Shown: positions 32,901-40,879 of the stretch, piece after piece
Layout: the number at the start of each line of letters is the position of its first letter
Numbering within the stretch: position 1 is the first letter of the stretch
NCBI RefSeq assembly: GCF_024178165.1
Contig: NZ_JAMZIE010000008.1
Location: 34,889 to 98,888, forward strand
DNA from: Halohasta salina
Lineage (GTDB): Archaea > Halobacteriota > Halobacteria > Halobacteriales > Haloferacaceae
Direction: 5' to 3'
DNA length: 64,000 nucleotides
Program-made: the position numbers and the translations under genes
Notes under the pieces: model-generated
Databases searched by the model: none
What the model saw: the letters and a program-made list of their open reading frames with translations, nothing else
What the model was told of the DNA's origin: nothing

Positions 32901-34071
32901 GACTCGGAGTTACTTTTTGTCGAATGTTCTCCGCACCATTCACGTCAGCGTTGGCTACCATACCACAGCTGTCGCAGACGTACAACCCACGCTCTACACG
33001 GTTCGCGTCTCTCGTCTGCCCACAACACGAACACGTTTTCGAGGTATCACGCTCCGAGACTTCTTTTACCTCGATGCCTTCCATCTCTGCTTTGTATTCA
33101 AGTAGATCAGTGAAGCGGTCGAACGCCCACGAATGGAGATCAAGGTTGCCATGTTTGCCCCAATCTTTTGCTTCCTCGGTGTCGTCGTCCTCCCGAATAC
33201 CCGAAAGGTCGCCCACTACTATCGTTCCAACACTTTCCTCAACACACCGTTCGACAATGTGTTTCGACAGTGTATGGAAGTAGTGAGTCCGACGAGTCGA
33301 CTTCTTGTGGTTCAGCCGGGTGGCTCGCTCCGACAAAGAATCATCGCAGCGGGCAAGCTCCTTGCTGAAATAGTAGTCGTCCTGCTTCAAGCAGTTGAGT
33401 GGGTACAACTCGGCGTGACCGTTTTCGTAGGCGAGTGCGGCGAAATTATTGATGCCGAGGTCGATCCCCACCGTCTTGTCACCGGGTGAAGCGGATGTTT
33501 TTACTTCAACTCTACAGACAAAGTGTAGCTCCCACTCATACCCTGTCCAGACAGCCCGAACCTGTTGAACACTCTCTACAGTAGAGAGGTCTACGTCCGG
33601 TCGTGTCTGGAACTCACAGAGAATGAAGTCCGAAAAGTGGTTTTTGAGATTCGACCCTTTGGAGAGTCGAACACGGCTGTACTGAGTATCGAGTTTGAAG
33701 CCAGCGGCTTTGAATGTGACTGTGCTTCGTGGGTGTTTGTCACCGTGTTTGCGGTAGCCGGGTGGGTTCGCTCTCATGTCTCCGTTGCGTCGTTTGCCGT
33801 ACCAACCATCGAACGCCTCAGCGAGTTCCTGTAGAACACGCTGACTTGACTGCGAATGAAGATCACTATAGCGTTCATGGTTCTTGAGGTAGGCAGTGAG
33901 TTCGCTGTGACCAGGAATATGGCCGATTTCGGACCATATGCGGTCACACGTCCACCGCCCAACGTTCCAGAGTTTTGAGGCAGCGAACCCGAGCGAATCA
34001 AGATCGTCAGACACCTGTTGGTGGTTCCGTATGGAGGCCGTATAGGTGCGATTGACGACCTGTTTCGCCAT
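32791..34071 (-). CDS. tnpB: TnpB RNA-guided nuclease (IS1341-type)
   Basis: This 426-aa protein has RuvC-I aspartate D204 (VGIDLGINNFAAL), a four-cysteine zinc finger (C347/C350 and C366/C369, TCSCCGQ...CDSCG) and RuvC-III aspartate D376 (MVANADVNGAENI). At RuvC-II, where E-D-L is standard, it has VVGDLSGIRED (G287, D288, then E294). TnpB cleaves DNA matching its omega-RNA next to a TAM and so maintains the element. Length and domains are full. Whether the altered RuvC-II motif leaves an active site (perhaps using E294) is open. Confidence 0.93.
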   Translation of the reverse strand: MAKQVVNRTYTASIRNHQQVSDDLDSLGFAASKLWNVGRWTCDRIWSEIGHIPGHSELTAYLKNHERYSDLHSQSSQRVLQELAEAFDGWYGKRRNGDMRANPPGYRKHGDKHPRSTVTFKAAGFKLDTQYSRVRLSKGSNLKNHFSDFILCEFQTRPDVDLSTVESVQQVRAVWTGYEWELHFVCRVEVKTSASPGDKTVGIDLGINNFAALAYENGHAELYPLNCLKQDDYYFSKELARCDDSLSERATRLNHKKSTRRTHYFHTLSKHIVERCVEESVGTIVVGDLSGIREDDDTEEAKDWGKHGNLDLHSWAFDRFTDLLEYKAEMEGIEVKEVSERDTSKTCSCCGQTRDANRVERGLYVCDSCGMVANADVNGAENIRQKVTPSLACDGGDRSTGWLAQPSTFLFDKETGAFAPQERVTS

Positions 34072-34209
34072 ACGTAACCAATGTAGCTAAACTTACTTAA
34101 TGATTCGGAATAACGCGGAATATCCGGCATAACCATCGAACAGTGGATGTATAGGGAGATGTCGGATTCATCCCCGCGCTAAAGCGCGAGGCTTTCTCCT
34201 TGATTCTCC

Positions 34210-34454
34210 GTAAACGAGGAGAGAAAACCGGTCCCGAAGACCAGCCGGGCGTTGTCGGCGATCGCCGGCTGGCCCAGCGAGTCGTAGACTAACACGCCGA
34301 GGGCGAAGCTCCCGAGGACGTTCACCGCGAGCGTCCCCGCCAGCGAGCCCGGCACGAGGAGGTCGACGAACCCCCGGAGGTTGGCCCCGGCGAAGCCGCC
34401 GACAGCGATCAACAGGATCGGTTCGAGTCGTGTGAGGAGCTGTCTGGGTGTCAT
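34210..34454 (-). pseudogene. crcB: CrcB/Fluc fluoride channel, N-terminal fragment
   Basis: This fragment of 81 codons plus two bases reads MTPRQLLTRLEPILLIAVGG, then FAGANLRGFVDLLVPG, GTLAVNVLGSFALGVLVYDS and FGTGFLSSFT. The ASN in NVLGSFALG and the GFLSSFT stretch are Fluc hallmarks. It stops at the element. 245 + 133 bases equals 378, i.e. 125 codons plus stop, the usual Fluc length, so nothing was lost and no bases were duplicated. With the element in place translation would end nine codons later (ENQGESLAL). Confidence 0.92.
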
Positions 34455-34657
34455 GGATGGTCGACAGGAGCCATCAGCCGATCGGCGGTTGGGTCGGGCG
34501 AGCCCCATCGCCCGGCGGCCATCCCCGAGTGGGTGACCGCGAGGTACTGTCTCAGCGAGTTCGTCCCGTCGATCTAACGGTTCCGATGTTCCGGCCACAC
34601 CCCGTCGGCGGCCGGCGCTCCGAGACGCTTATTCACTCCCATCCCGTATGTGAGCGT

Positions 34658-34756
34658 ATGCAACAGGTCGGCGTGTGGGCGGCGGCGATCGACCGCGCAG
34701 GCGTCGTAAGTCGACGGAGCGATCCCGTCGGGCCAGCGACGGTGATCGGCCGGTGA
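34658..34756 (+). CDS. Possible 32-codon upstream ORF before sirC
   Basis: The frame reads MQQVGVWAAAIDRAGVVSRR followed by 12 more residues and overlaps the GTG start of the next gene through GTGA, as a translationally coupled leader would. A TATA-like GCTTATTC at about 34627 would place the transcript start close to this ATG. The peptide has no recognisable domain. The rest of 34455-34657 shows no convincing gene; one minus-strand frame of about 39 codons ends in an ATGA overlap with crcB but has no good start. Confidence 0.35.
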   Translation: MQQVGVWAAAIDRAGVVSRRSDPVGPATVIGR

Positions 34757-35424
34757 TCCCGCTGTACCACGACTTCAGCGGCGCACGGGTGCTCGTCTTC
34801 GGCGGCGGACCCGTCGGCGCGCGGAAGGCCCGCCGATTCGCCCGCGAGGCCGACGTCGTAGCCGTCAGCCCGACGTTCGTCGACCGCTTCGAGAGGCCCG
34901 CGCTCGCGGCCGTCGAGCGGATCCGCGCGGCCCCCGATCCAGAGGACGCCGCCGACTGGGTCGGTCGGATCGAGCCGGCGTTAGTCGTGGCGGCGACCGA
35001 CGACGACGCTCTCAACCGGGCGGCCGACGAGGCAGCCCGCAACCACGGGGCGCTCGTCAATCGAGCCGACCAGTCCGGCGGGCGGGACGTCGACAGCGTC
35101 GTCGTGCCGGCGACGGTGCGGGACGACCCGGTGTCGGTGGCCATCTCGACCGGCGGCGAGAGCCCCGCGCTGGCGCGATATCTCCGCCAACAGATCGAGG
35201 CCGAGATCGACGAGGCGGGGGCGATGGCCGAGTTGAGCGGCCAGCTGCGAGCGGATCTCAAGGCGGCGGGCTACCCCCCGGCGGATCGCCGGGCGGCAGT
35301 CCGGTCGGTTGTCCAGTCGTCATCGGTTTGGAAGGCTTTACATACGGGTACTCCCAACCCAGAAAAAGAGGCAGAGCGCGTAATGGCAGCTGAACACGAC
35401 GATATGGAGGGCACGAGCCGATGA
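34753..35424 (+). CDS. Precorrin-2 dehydrogenase / siroheme synthase-type (SirC)
   Basis: This 223-aa Rossmann protein from the GTG start reads MIPLYHDFSGARVLVFGGGP with VGARKARRF (nucleotide loop), DPEDAADWVGRIEPALVVAATDD, and the helical domain PVSVAISTGGESPALARYLRQQIE typical of Met8/SirC. It oxidises precorrin-2 to sirohydrochlorin with NAD+. The stop overlaps the hemA start (ATGA), so the pair forms a tetrapyrrole operon. The GTG start is chosen because the upstream frame has an unlikely arginine-rich sequence. Confidence 0.9.
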   Translation: MIPLYHDFSGARVLVFGGGPVGARKARRFAREADVVAVSPTFVDRFERPALAAVERIRAAPDPEDAADWVGRIEPALVVAATDDDALNRAADEAARNHGALVNRADQSGGRDVDSVVVPATVRDDPVSVAISTGGESPALARYLRQQIEAEIDEAGAMAELSGQLRADLKAAGYPPADRRAAVRSVVQSSSVWKALHTGTPNPEKEAERVMAAEHDDMEGTSR

Positions 35425-36800
35425 TCCGGACGGGCGTCATCACGGGAGTGAGCGTCTCGCATACGAACGCGAGCGTCGACGAGATCGAGGCCGCCAGCTC
35501 CGAGACGGTCGCCGAGCGGGTCGAGCGGCTACTGGCCGAGCCGGGCGTCTCGGAAGCGTTCGCCATCGGGACCTGCAACCGCGCAGAGGCCTACGTCGTC
35601 ACCGACCGGGCCGAACAGGGACGTCAAGCACTGGCCGACATCACCACCGAGGTCCGGACGGGCGCGGTCGACCACATGGACCACGAGGCGAGCCTCCGGC
35701 ACCTCATGCGGGTGGCCGCCGGACTCGAGTCGCTCGTCCTCGGCGAGGACCAGATCATCGGCCAGCTCAAAACCGCCTTCGAGGCCTCGCGGGCGGCCGA
35801 CGGGATCGGCCCGCTGCTGGAGGACGCGATCACGAAGGCGATCCACGTCGGCGAGCGCGCCCGCACCGAGACCGCGATCAACGAAGGGGTCGTCTCGTTG
35901 GGGTCGGCGGCCGTCGAGTTGGCCCGCCGCGAGACCGACCTCGAGGGGTCGACCGCGCTGGTCGTCGGCGCGGGCGAGATGGGGTCGCTGGCCGCCAGCG
36001 CCCTCGAATCCGCGGGCGTCGGCCGGATTCTGGTCGCCAACCGAACGATCCCCCACGCCACCCACATCGCCGAGGCCGTCGACGCCGACGCCTCGGCGAT
36101 CGGCCTCGATGCGGCGGCGTCGGCCGCCGAGCGAGCGACAGTCGTCATTACTGCAACCGGGAGCCCCGAGTACGTACTGAAATCCGAGGGGCTCGCTGAG
36201 GCCGGTGAGACGATCTGTATCGATCTCGCCCAGCCGCGGGATATCGACCCCGACGCCGAGGAACTCGCCGAGGTCGAACTGTTCGATATCGACGCCCTCG
36301 AATCAGTGACGGAGTCGACCCACCGCCAGCGGCAGGCCGCCGCCACGGAGGTCGAGGCGATGATCGACGAGGAGTTCGACCGCCTGCTGGCCCTGTTCAA
36401 ACGGAAGCGGGCCGACGAGGCGATCAGTACGATGTACGAAAGCGCCGAGCGCGTCAAAAACCGCGAGGTCGGCACCGCCTTCGCCAAGCTCGACGCCCAC
36501 GGCGAGTTGACAGACCACCAGCGGGAGGTCATCGAGTCGCTGGCGGATTCGTTGGTCGGGCAGCTGCTGTCGGCACCGACCAAGAGCCTCCGGGAGGCCG
36601 CCGCCGAGGACGACTGGACGACGATCCAGACGGCGATGCAGCTGTTTAATCCGGAGTTCGACGGCGAACTCTCCCCTTCCGAGGACACGGCCGATAACGC
36701 GTCGACCGAACTGCCGGCCGAACGCCCGGAAGAGATCCCCGACGGCGTTCCGAAAGACGAGATTCCGCCCCACGTGCTCGAACAGTTGTCCAACGACTGA
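35421..36800 (+). CDS. hemA: Glutamyl-tRNA reductase
   Basis: This 459-aa protein has catalytic C52 within FAIGTCNRAEAYVV, the highly conserved GLESLVLGEDQIIGQLK, NADPH domain ALVVGAGEMGSLAASAL, and the C-terminal dimerisation helices. It makes glutamate-1-semialdehyde from Glu-tRNA, the first step of haem, siroheme and cobamide synthesis. The C-terminus has a ~60-aa acidic extension typical of halophiles. It is coupled to the SirC gene by a four-base overlap. Confidence 0.96.
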   Translation: MIRTGVITGVSVSHTNASVDEIEAASSETVAERVERLLAEPGVSEAFAIGTCNRAEAYVVTDRAEQGRQALADITTEVRTGAVDHMDHEASLRHLMRVAAGLESLVLGEDQIIGQLKTAFEASRAADGIGPLLEDAITKAIHVGERARTETAINEGVVSLGSAAVELARRETDLEGSTALVVGAGEMGSLAASALESAGVGRILVANRTIPHATHIAEAVDADASAIGLDAAASAAERATVVITATGSPEYVLKSEGLAEAGETICIDLAQPRDIDPDAEELAEVELFDIDALESVTESTHRQRQAAATEVEAMIDEEFDRLLALFKRKRADEAISTMYESAERVKNREVGTAFAKLDAHGELTDHQREVIESLADSLVGQLLSAPTKSLREAAAEDDWTTIQTAMQLFNPEFDGELSPSEDTADNASTELPAERPEEIPDGVPKDEIPPHVLEQLSND

Positions 36801-36849
36801 ATCGATCATATCCCGGATACAACCGGAAGACTCGCCCAACTCTATTCTG

Positions 36850-37542
36850 TCAGGCTTCGACCCAGCCGTCGAGCGCCGGATCATCGAGGTGGTAGTACTC
36901 GTCGTACATGTCGACCAGTCGATAGCGCATCGTCGACAAGTATCGCCCCGGTCCACGAACCCGGAAGGCTTCGGGTGGTTCGACGCCCATCCCGATGAAC
37001 AGATCGCGGATCTGACAGCGCAGATGGAACGCGAGAAACGCCTGAAACCGGTCGAGCGAGCCGGGGTCGACCGAAGGGAGTTCGAGACGGGCGTCAGGCT
37101 CGCGTGTCAGTGGCGTCTCGGCAGGAACGCGCTGTTCGGTTTTCGAGGAATCCGGATACACCAGATGAATCCCCGACACCGCTGTGAGATCCATCCCCGA
37201 CAGCAGCGAGTCGTCGCTGTCGGCAGCCACCTCGGCGGTCTCTTGGCCGAACTGCCGCCACGCCTCGGCGCTCGATTCGGTGGCCGGTGCGGTCAGGTCG
37301 ACGCCGTGCTCCTCGGCCAACCGCCGCACTTCGTCGCCGAAGTCGATGCTGTCGGGCTCGAATCCCAAATAGAGGTCCCGCTGGTAGACGACGAGATCCG
37401 GGTCGGCGACGTCCCCCGGCAGGTCGACGACTCCCTCGACATCGGGGTCGAAATCACTTTTGAACTGCTGATACAGGTCACCGAACATCGATTCGAACGC
37501 CGACGTCGACAGTCCTTCGAGTGCCCGCCGTGCGGCCGCTAT
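36850..37542 (-). pseudogene. Orphan partner gene B', C-terminal part (split by ISH8-type element)
   Basis: The last 230 codons of a protein paralogous to that at 39911-40879. Shared features are RALEGLSTSAFESMFGDLYQ (compare LALQALDSDEFEALFGDFYR), FHLRCQIRDLFIGMGVEPPE, RGPGRYLSTMRY and DMYDEYYHLDDPALDGW. The N-terminal part lies at 38956-39214 on the far side of the insertion. Rejoining across the 10-bp duplication leaves a one-base frameshift: the run of six A (minus strand, 38966-38971) would need five A for the frame LKNPVRIA. So the gene is doubly inactivated. GC content here is high, like the core genome. Confidence 0.85.
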
Positions 37543-37552
37543 GCGGACGGGG
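37543..37552. repeat. 10-bp target-site duplication, left copy
   Basis: GCGGACGGGG at 37543-37552 recurs exactly at 38956-38965, directly outside the two ends of the insertion sequence. A 10-bp duplication is typical of the ISH8 subgroup of IS4. Confidence 0.92.
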
Positions 37553-38955
37553 CATCCGTCTTTAGCTAAGCGAAGAACCGCATGACAGCGGCGGCTTATC
37601 GGGACACCTTTTCGGAAGGAATGAGGAGGCTTCAGCTGTGCACACAGAACCCTCCTCACGTCACATTGAACGTCATCTCACTAACCTCCTTCCTTCTGAA
37701 GCACTCGAAGACCACGCCGAGGCTGTCGGCGTGGTCGAGCGAGAGGGAAAGCTTCAGCTCCCGCCACTTGTCTGGTCGTTCGCGTTTGGCTTCGCCACAG
37801 GCGAAAGCCGAACGCTTGCGGCCTTCAGACGCACCTACAACTCTACTGCTGACGAGTCGCTTTCTCCGGGCGGCTTCTATCAGCGGTTGACTCCGACGCT
37901 CGCAGAGTACCTCCGCGACCTCGTCGAATATGGTTTCGACGAGGTCGCTGTCCCTCATACCGTCTCTGAGGAGTTCGACCGGTTTCGAGACGTGATGATT
38001 GCTGATGGAACCGTCTTGCGGTTACACGAGTTGCTCTCTGAAGAGTACAAAGCACGTCACGAGGAGCAGGCTGGAGCGAAGCTCCATCTGCTCCACAACG
38101 TCACCGATCAGACAGTCGAACACTTCAGCGTCACAGACGAGAAAACGCACGACAGCACGTTGTTTAAGACAGGTTCATGGCTAGAAGGACGGCTAGCGAT
38201 CTTCGACCTCGCCTACTTCAAGTACCGGCGGTTCGCGTTGATCGACGAGAACGACGGCTACTTCGTGAGCCGACTGAAAAAGAGTTCGAACCGGGTTGTA
38301 ACGGAGGAATTACGCGAATGGCGCGGCCGCGCCATTCCCTTGGAAGGCAAGAAAATTTTCGACATCGTAGATGATCTCTCCCGGAAGTACATCGACGTGG
38401 AAGTTGAGGTTGAGTTTGACCGACGAGAGTACGCGGGAACGCAGTCACATGATACGAAACGGTTCCGCGTCGTCGGCGTCCGGAATGAGGACGCCGACGA
38501 CTACCATCTGTACATCACGAACTTGTCTCGGGATGAGTTTCTTCCGGCCGATCTAGCGACGATCTACCGATGTAGATGGGAAGTAGAGCTGTTGTTCCGT
38601 GAGTTGAAGACACAATACGGACTGGACGAGTTCGACACGACAAAGAAGCACATCGTAGAAATTCTGCTGTACGCAGCGTTGTTATCCTTGGTCGTGAGTC
38701 GTGATTTGCTCAATCTGGTCATTGAACACGCTGATGATGGGATCGTATTCCCACCGGAACGCTGGGCGGCGACCTTTCGGTCGCACGCCCAGCTCATCCT
38801 CCGTGAACTGAGGGAATATCTCGCCTACTCACCGCCGCCACTGCTACAACGACTGATCGAAGACGCTCAAAAGATCCACAAGCAACGACCAATCCTCCAA
38901 GAACGGCTTGCTACCACCATCCAACCGACTGCTGAGGCTTAGCTAAAGACCAATG
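37553..38955 (+). mobile_element. IS4-family (ISH8-type) insertion sequence, complete
   Basis: The element is 1403 bp and bounded by imperfect 19-bp terminal inverted repeats (CATCCGTCTTTAGCTAAGC at 37553-37571; its counterpart at 38937-38955 reads CATTGGTCTTTAGCTAAGC on the other strand, 17 of 19 matching). It is flanked by a 10-bp direct repeat and carries one intact transposase gene. It interrupts gene B'. Intact ends, an intact transposase and exact duplication indicate a recent insertion. Confidence 0.93.
37638..38942 (+). CDS. IS4-family transposase (ISH8 type)
   Basis: This 434-aa DDE transposase from a GTG start has D123 (MIADGTVLRLHELL), D190 (LAIFDLAYFKYRRF) and the Y-x2-R-x3-E-x6-K signature at Y310-K324 (YRCRWEVELLFRELK, catalytic E317). 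The beta-strand insertion between D190 and E317 is typical of IS4. The stop codon lies inside the right terminal repeat. The protein is basic and less acidic than neighbouring chromosomal products. Confidence 0.94.
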   Translation: MHTEPSSRHIERHLTNLLPSEALEDHAEAVGVVEREGKLQLPPLVWSFAFGFATGESRTLAAFRRTYNSTADESLSPGGFYQRLTPTLAEYLRDLVEYGFDEVAVPHTVSEEFDRFRDVMIADGTVLRLHELLSEEYKARHEEQAGAKLHLLHNVTDQTVEHFSVTDEKTHDSTLFKTGSWLEGRLAIFDLAYFKYRRFALIDENDGYFVSRLKKSSNRVVTEELREWRGRAIPLEGKKIFDIVDDLSRKYIDVEVEVEFDRREYAGTQSHDTKRFRVVGVRNEDADDYHLYITNLSRDEFLPADLATIYRCRWEVELLFRELKTQYGLDEFDTTKKHIVEILLYAALLSLVVSRDLLNLVIEHADDGIVFPPERWAATFRSHAQLILRELREYLAYSPPPLLQRLIEDAQKIHKQRPILQERLATTIQPTAEA

Positions 38956-38965
38956 GCGGACGGGG
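38956..38965. repeat. 10-bp target-site duplication, right copy
   Basis: This second copy of GCGGACGGGG abuts the right terminal repeat. It lies within codons of the N-terminal fragment of gene B' (minus strand CCCCGTCCGC). Confidence 0.92.
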
Positions 38966-39214
38966 TTTTTTCAGCGGCCGAAGGGTGTCGTAACCACGTT
39001 CCTGAAAGACGTAGTAGCGAGCGAACCGGCGGGCTTGCTCGACACGCTCGTTGTCGTCGTGGGTGCGTTTGGCTGCCTCGTCATGGTAGCCATCCTGGGA
39101 GTGTCCCTGTATTGTCCCATCGAAACCAACTGCAACGGTATGATTGACTTGGTTATTATCAGTAACACGAACCCCAATGCCGCGGTCATCTTCGTCAATA
39201 ATTTTTCCATTCAT
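38956..39214 (-). pseudogene. Orphan partner gene B', N-terminal part
   Basis: This fragment of 86 codons reads MNGKIIDEDDRGIGVRVTDN, then SQDGYHDEAAKRTHDDNERV and EQARRFARYYVFQERGYDTL. It aligns with residues 1-~80 of the intact paralogue (MKAEIIGEDDEYVKIFVTDN; DQDGYPDDPLKRSHAGNQHV; DQARRYARWYVYQQTEYDTL). In the present DNA the frame runs into the insertion sequence and stops (PPLVFS). The ATG overlaps the stop of the upstream orphan cassette A' by four bases, the same tight coupling as in the intact A-B pair. Confidence 0.85.
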
Positions 39215-39858
39215 GATTGATCGAACCGAGTTGAACTAGTTTCAGACTCTGCAAGATTCCCGAGTCCAACCGCGTTGGCGAGCGCGTTGAACTTCGATTC
39301 GAGTGCGTCGAGTTCCCGCTGGAACAGGCTGCCTTCTTTGAGGCTTCGTTCGATGCTCTGTCCGTAGAGTTCCTTGGTCCCGCCTGTGAGGAACGCCCCG
39401 CCCGCACCGAGCAGGGCCGCCGGAAGCGAAGCGCTAGCCACCACGCCCGCGCCACCGGCGACGAGTGCGGGGGCGATCCCCTTGGCAGCGACTTTTTTCG
39501 TATCGATGCCGTCGTCGCCATAGACTGTCTGTTTGAGGTCGGCGACATCGTCGACGACCGTCTGGAGCGTCTCCGAGAGCGACTCCGAATCGAGGCTCTC
39601 GACACCCTCCTCGCTGGGGTCGTACGCCTCGCCACGCATCCATTCGGCGACCCGTTCGGCTACTCCCGGACTGCCACCACCGGTTCGGTTACCCAAGAGA
39701 TATGTCGACCCCCGGTCGACGCTCGGAATCCGCTGGACATGAACTTCCGTGTCGGCCAGTCGCTGAATCCCAAGGTCACCGCCCTGCATGACGCGCTCGG
39801 CAGTTTCCTCGGTCTCGCGTTCGAGCGTCGGATCGGGGTCGACCTCTAATTGCACATC
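39211..39858 (-). pseudogene. Orphan C-terminal cassette A' of a DUF4157 protein (no own start)
   Basis: About 215 codons begin exactly at the linker shared with the full-length protein: DVQLEVDPDPTLERETEETA, then ERVMQGGDLGIQRLADTEVH, against DVELEVDPDPQLEREAEETA and QRVMTGGELGIQRLAETEVY. The DUF4157 domain is absent. Downstream comes a different C-terminus with a Gly/Ala-rich hydrophobic segment (PALVAGGAGVVASASLPAAL, LGAGGAFLTGG) and a charged helix. The frame is open to 40011, but the extra residues overlap the 3' end of gene B in another frame and resemble nothing, so no real start is visible. It can be read as a silent cassette. Confidence 0.8.
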
Positions 39859-39910
39859 AGTTCGGGGTAGTAGACGATTGGTTTCGCACCCTGAAAGTTG
39901 GCAGAGAACA

Positions 39911-40879
39911 TCAAAATGCACGATAATAATCAGGGATATCGGCATCGTATTTGTGATATGGCTCATAGAAATCCAGTGAATTGTACTTGTGTGTGAATTC
40001 CCAGAGTCCACGCCCGACTAGACGGTAGGGTTCCGGTGGTTGCTCTCCCATGCCGACATAACAATCCCGTATCTGACATACCAAGTGGTGGATCAACAGA
40101 TACCGGAACGTCTCATTATCGGTGATCGGTCCAGCCTCCATTGAGAGACGAGCGTCCGGGTCATCGAGGGAATCGCCTCGGAGGCGTTCTCCCTGACTAT
40201 CTGGGTGTGGATAGTACAGAATGTCGACCGCCGCTGTCGACAAAATATCGATATCGAACTCTGCCCCAACAGAGTCGGGAAATGTGAGTTCAGAGGAGAC
40301 ATCTGCAGTCGTTACAGCATCGAAGATGGCTGACAGTGATTTATCACTGAGGCCGTCCTGATCGAAGACATCGGACAGTTGTTCGGCAACAGCAGGTAGT
40401 GTTTCCAGTATTTGCCCGCGGAGTTCGTCAACTGACTGTTCAAGCTCAACGTCGAGTTGGTAGACAAACGTAGAGGCGTCGCACACATGTTGTGGAACAG
40501 CCACTGGTGGCGTCACCGATGAGTCGTTATCAGCAACGATTTGCCGATAGAAGTCCCCAAACAGTGCCTCGAACTCGTCGCTATCGAGAGCCTGTAGTGC
40601 TAACAGTACCCCAGCGATCCGTTCGGGGTTTTCTGCCGGAGGAAGCGTATCATACTCTGTCTGCTGGTAGACATACCACCGGGCGTACCGTCGGGCTTGG
40701 TCGACGTGTTGGTTGCCAGCATGACTACGTTTCAATGGGTCGTCGGGGTAGCCATCTTGGTCATGCCACTCGATATCACCATTGTTTTTATTCAAAGTCA
40801 AATCATGCTCATTATCGCCGTTGTCAGTCACAAATATCTTAACATATTCGTCATCTTCCCCGATGATTTCTGCTTTCAT
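39911..40879 (-). CDS. Partner protein B of the DUF4157 gene, unknown family
   Basis: This 322-aa acidic soluble protein has an N-terminal beta-rich part (MKAEIIGEDDEYVKIFVTDN, HDQDGYPDDPLKRSHAGNQH), helices (ARRYARWYVYQQ; ALDSDEFEALFGDFYRQIVA) and the conserved C-terminal block HHLVCQIRDCYVGMGEQPPE with DFYEPYHKYDADIPDYY. No known family is recognised. It is translationally coupled to the DUF4157 gene (its ATG overlaps that gene's TAA), and its base composition is clearly AT-richer than the core genome. It could be an immunity protein, chaperone or second effector. Confidence 0.8.
   Translation of the reverse strand: MKAEIIGEDDEYVKIFVTDNGDNEHDLTLNKNNGDIEWHDQDGYPDDPLKRSHAGNQHVDQARRYARWYVYQQTEYDTLPPAENPERIAGVLLALQALDSDEFEALFGDFYRQIVADNDSSVTPPVAVPQHVCDASTFVYQLDVELEQSVDELRGQILETLPAVAEQLSDVFDQDGLSDKSLSAIFDAVTTADVSSELTFPDSVGAEFDIDILSTAAVDILYYPHPDSQGERLRGDSLDDPDARLSMEAGPITDNETFRYLLIHHLVCQIRDCYVGMGEQPPEPYRLVGRGLWEFTHKYNSLDFYEPYHKYDADIPDYYRAF

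Larger units (their letters stand above)
32734..34209 (-). mobile_element. TnpB-only IS200/IS605-group (IS1341-type) element in crcB
   Basis: The element is 1476 bp and encodes only TnpB, no TnpA. Its left end (34209, minus-strand reading) follows TTTAC, and its right end (32734) ends GTCAAGAC. There is no target-site duplication and no inverted repeats, as expected for single-strand transposition 3' of a short target sequence (IS608 uses TTAC). Each end carries a 20-base hairpin: CCTCGCGCTTTAGCGCGGGG on the left (34172-34191) and CCTCGCCCTTCAGGGCGGGG on the right (32747-32766). One base (C) at the junction is ambiguous. Mobilisation must rely on a TnpA supplied in trans. Confidence 0.92.

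Noticed and set aside
34455..34600. A second crcB (dual Fluc) gene upstream of the broken one
   Set aside because: No frame in this stretch has membrane helices or Fluc motifs.
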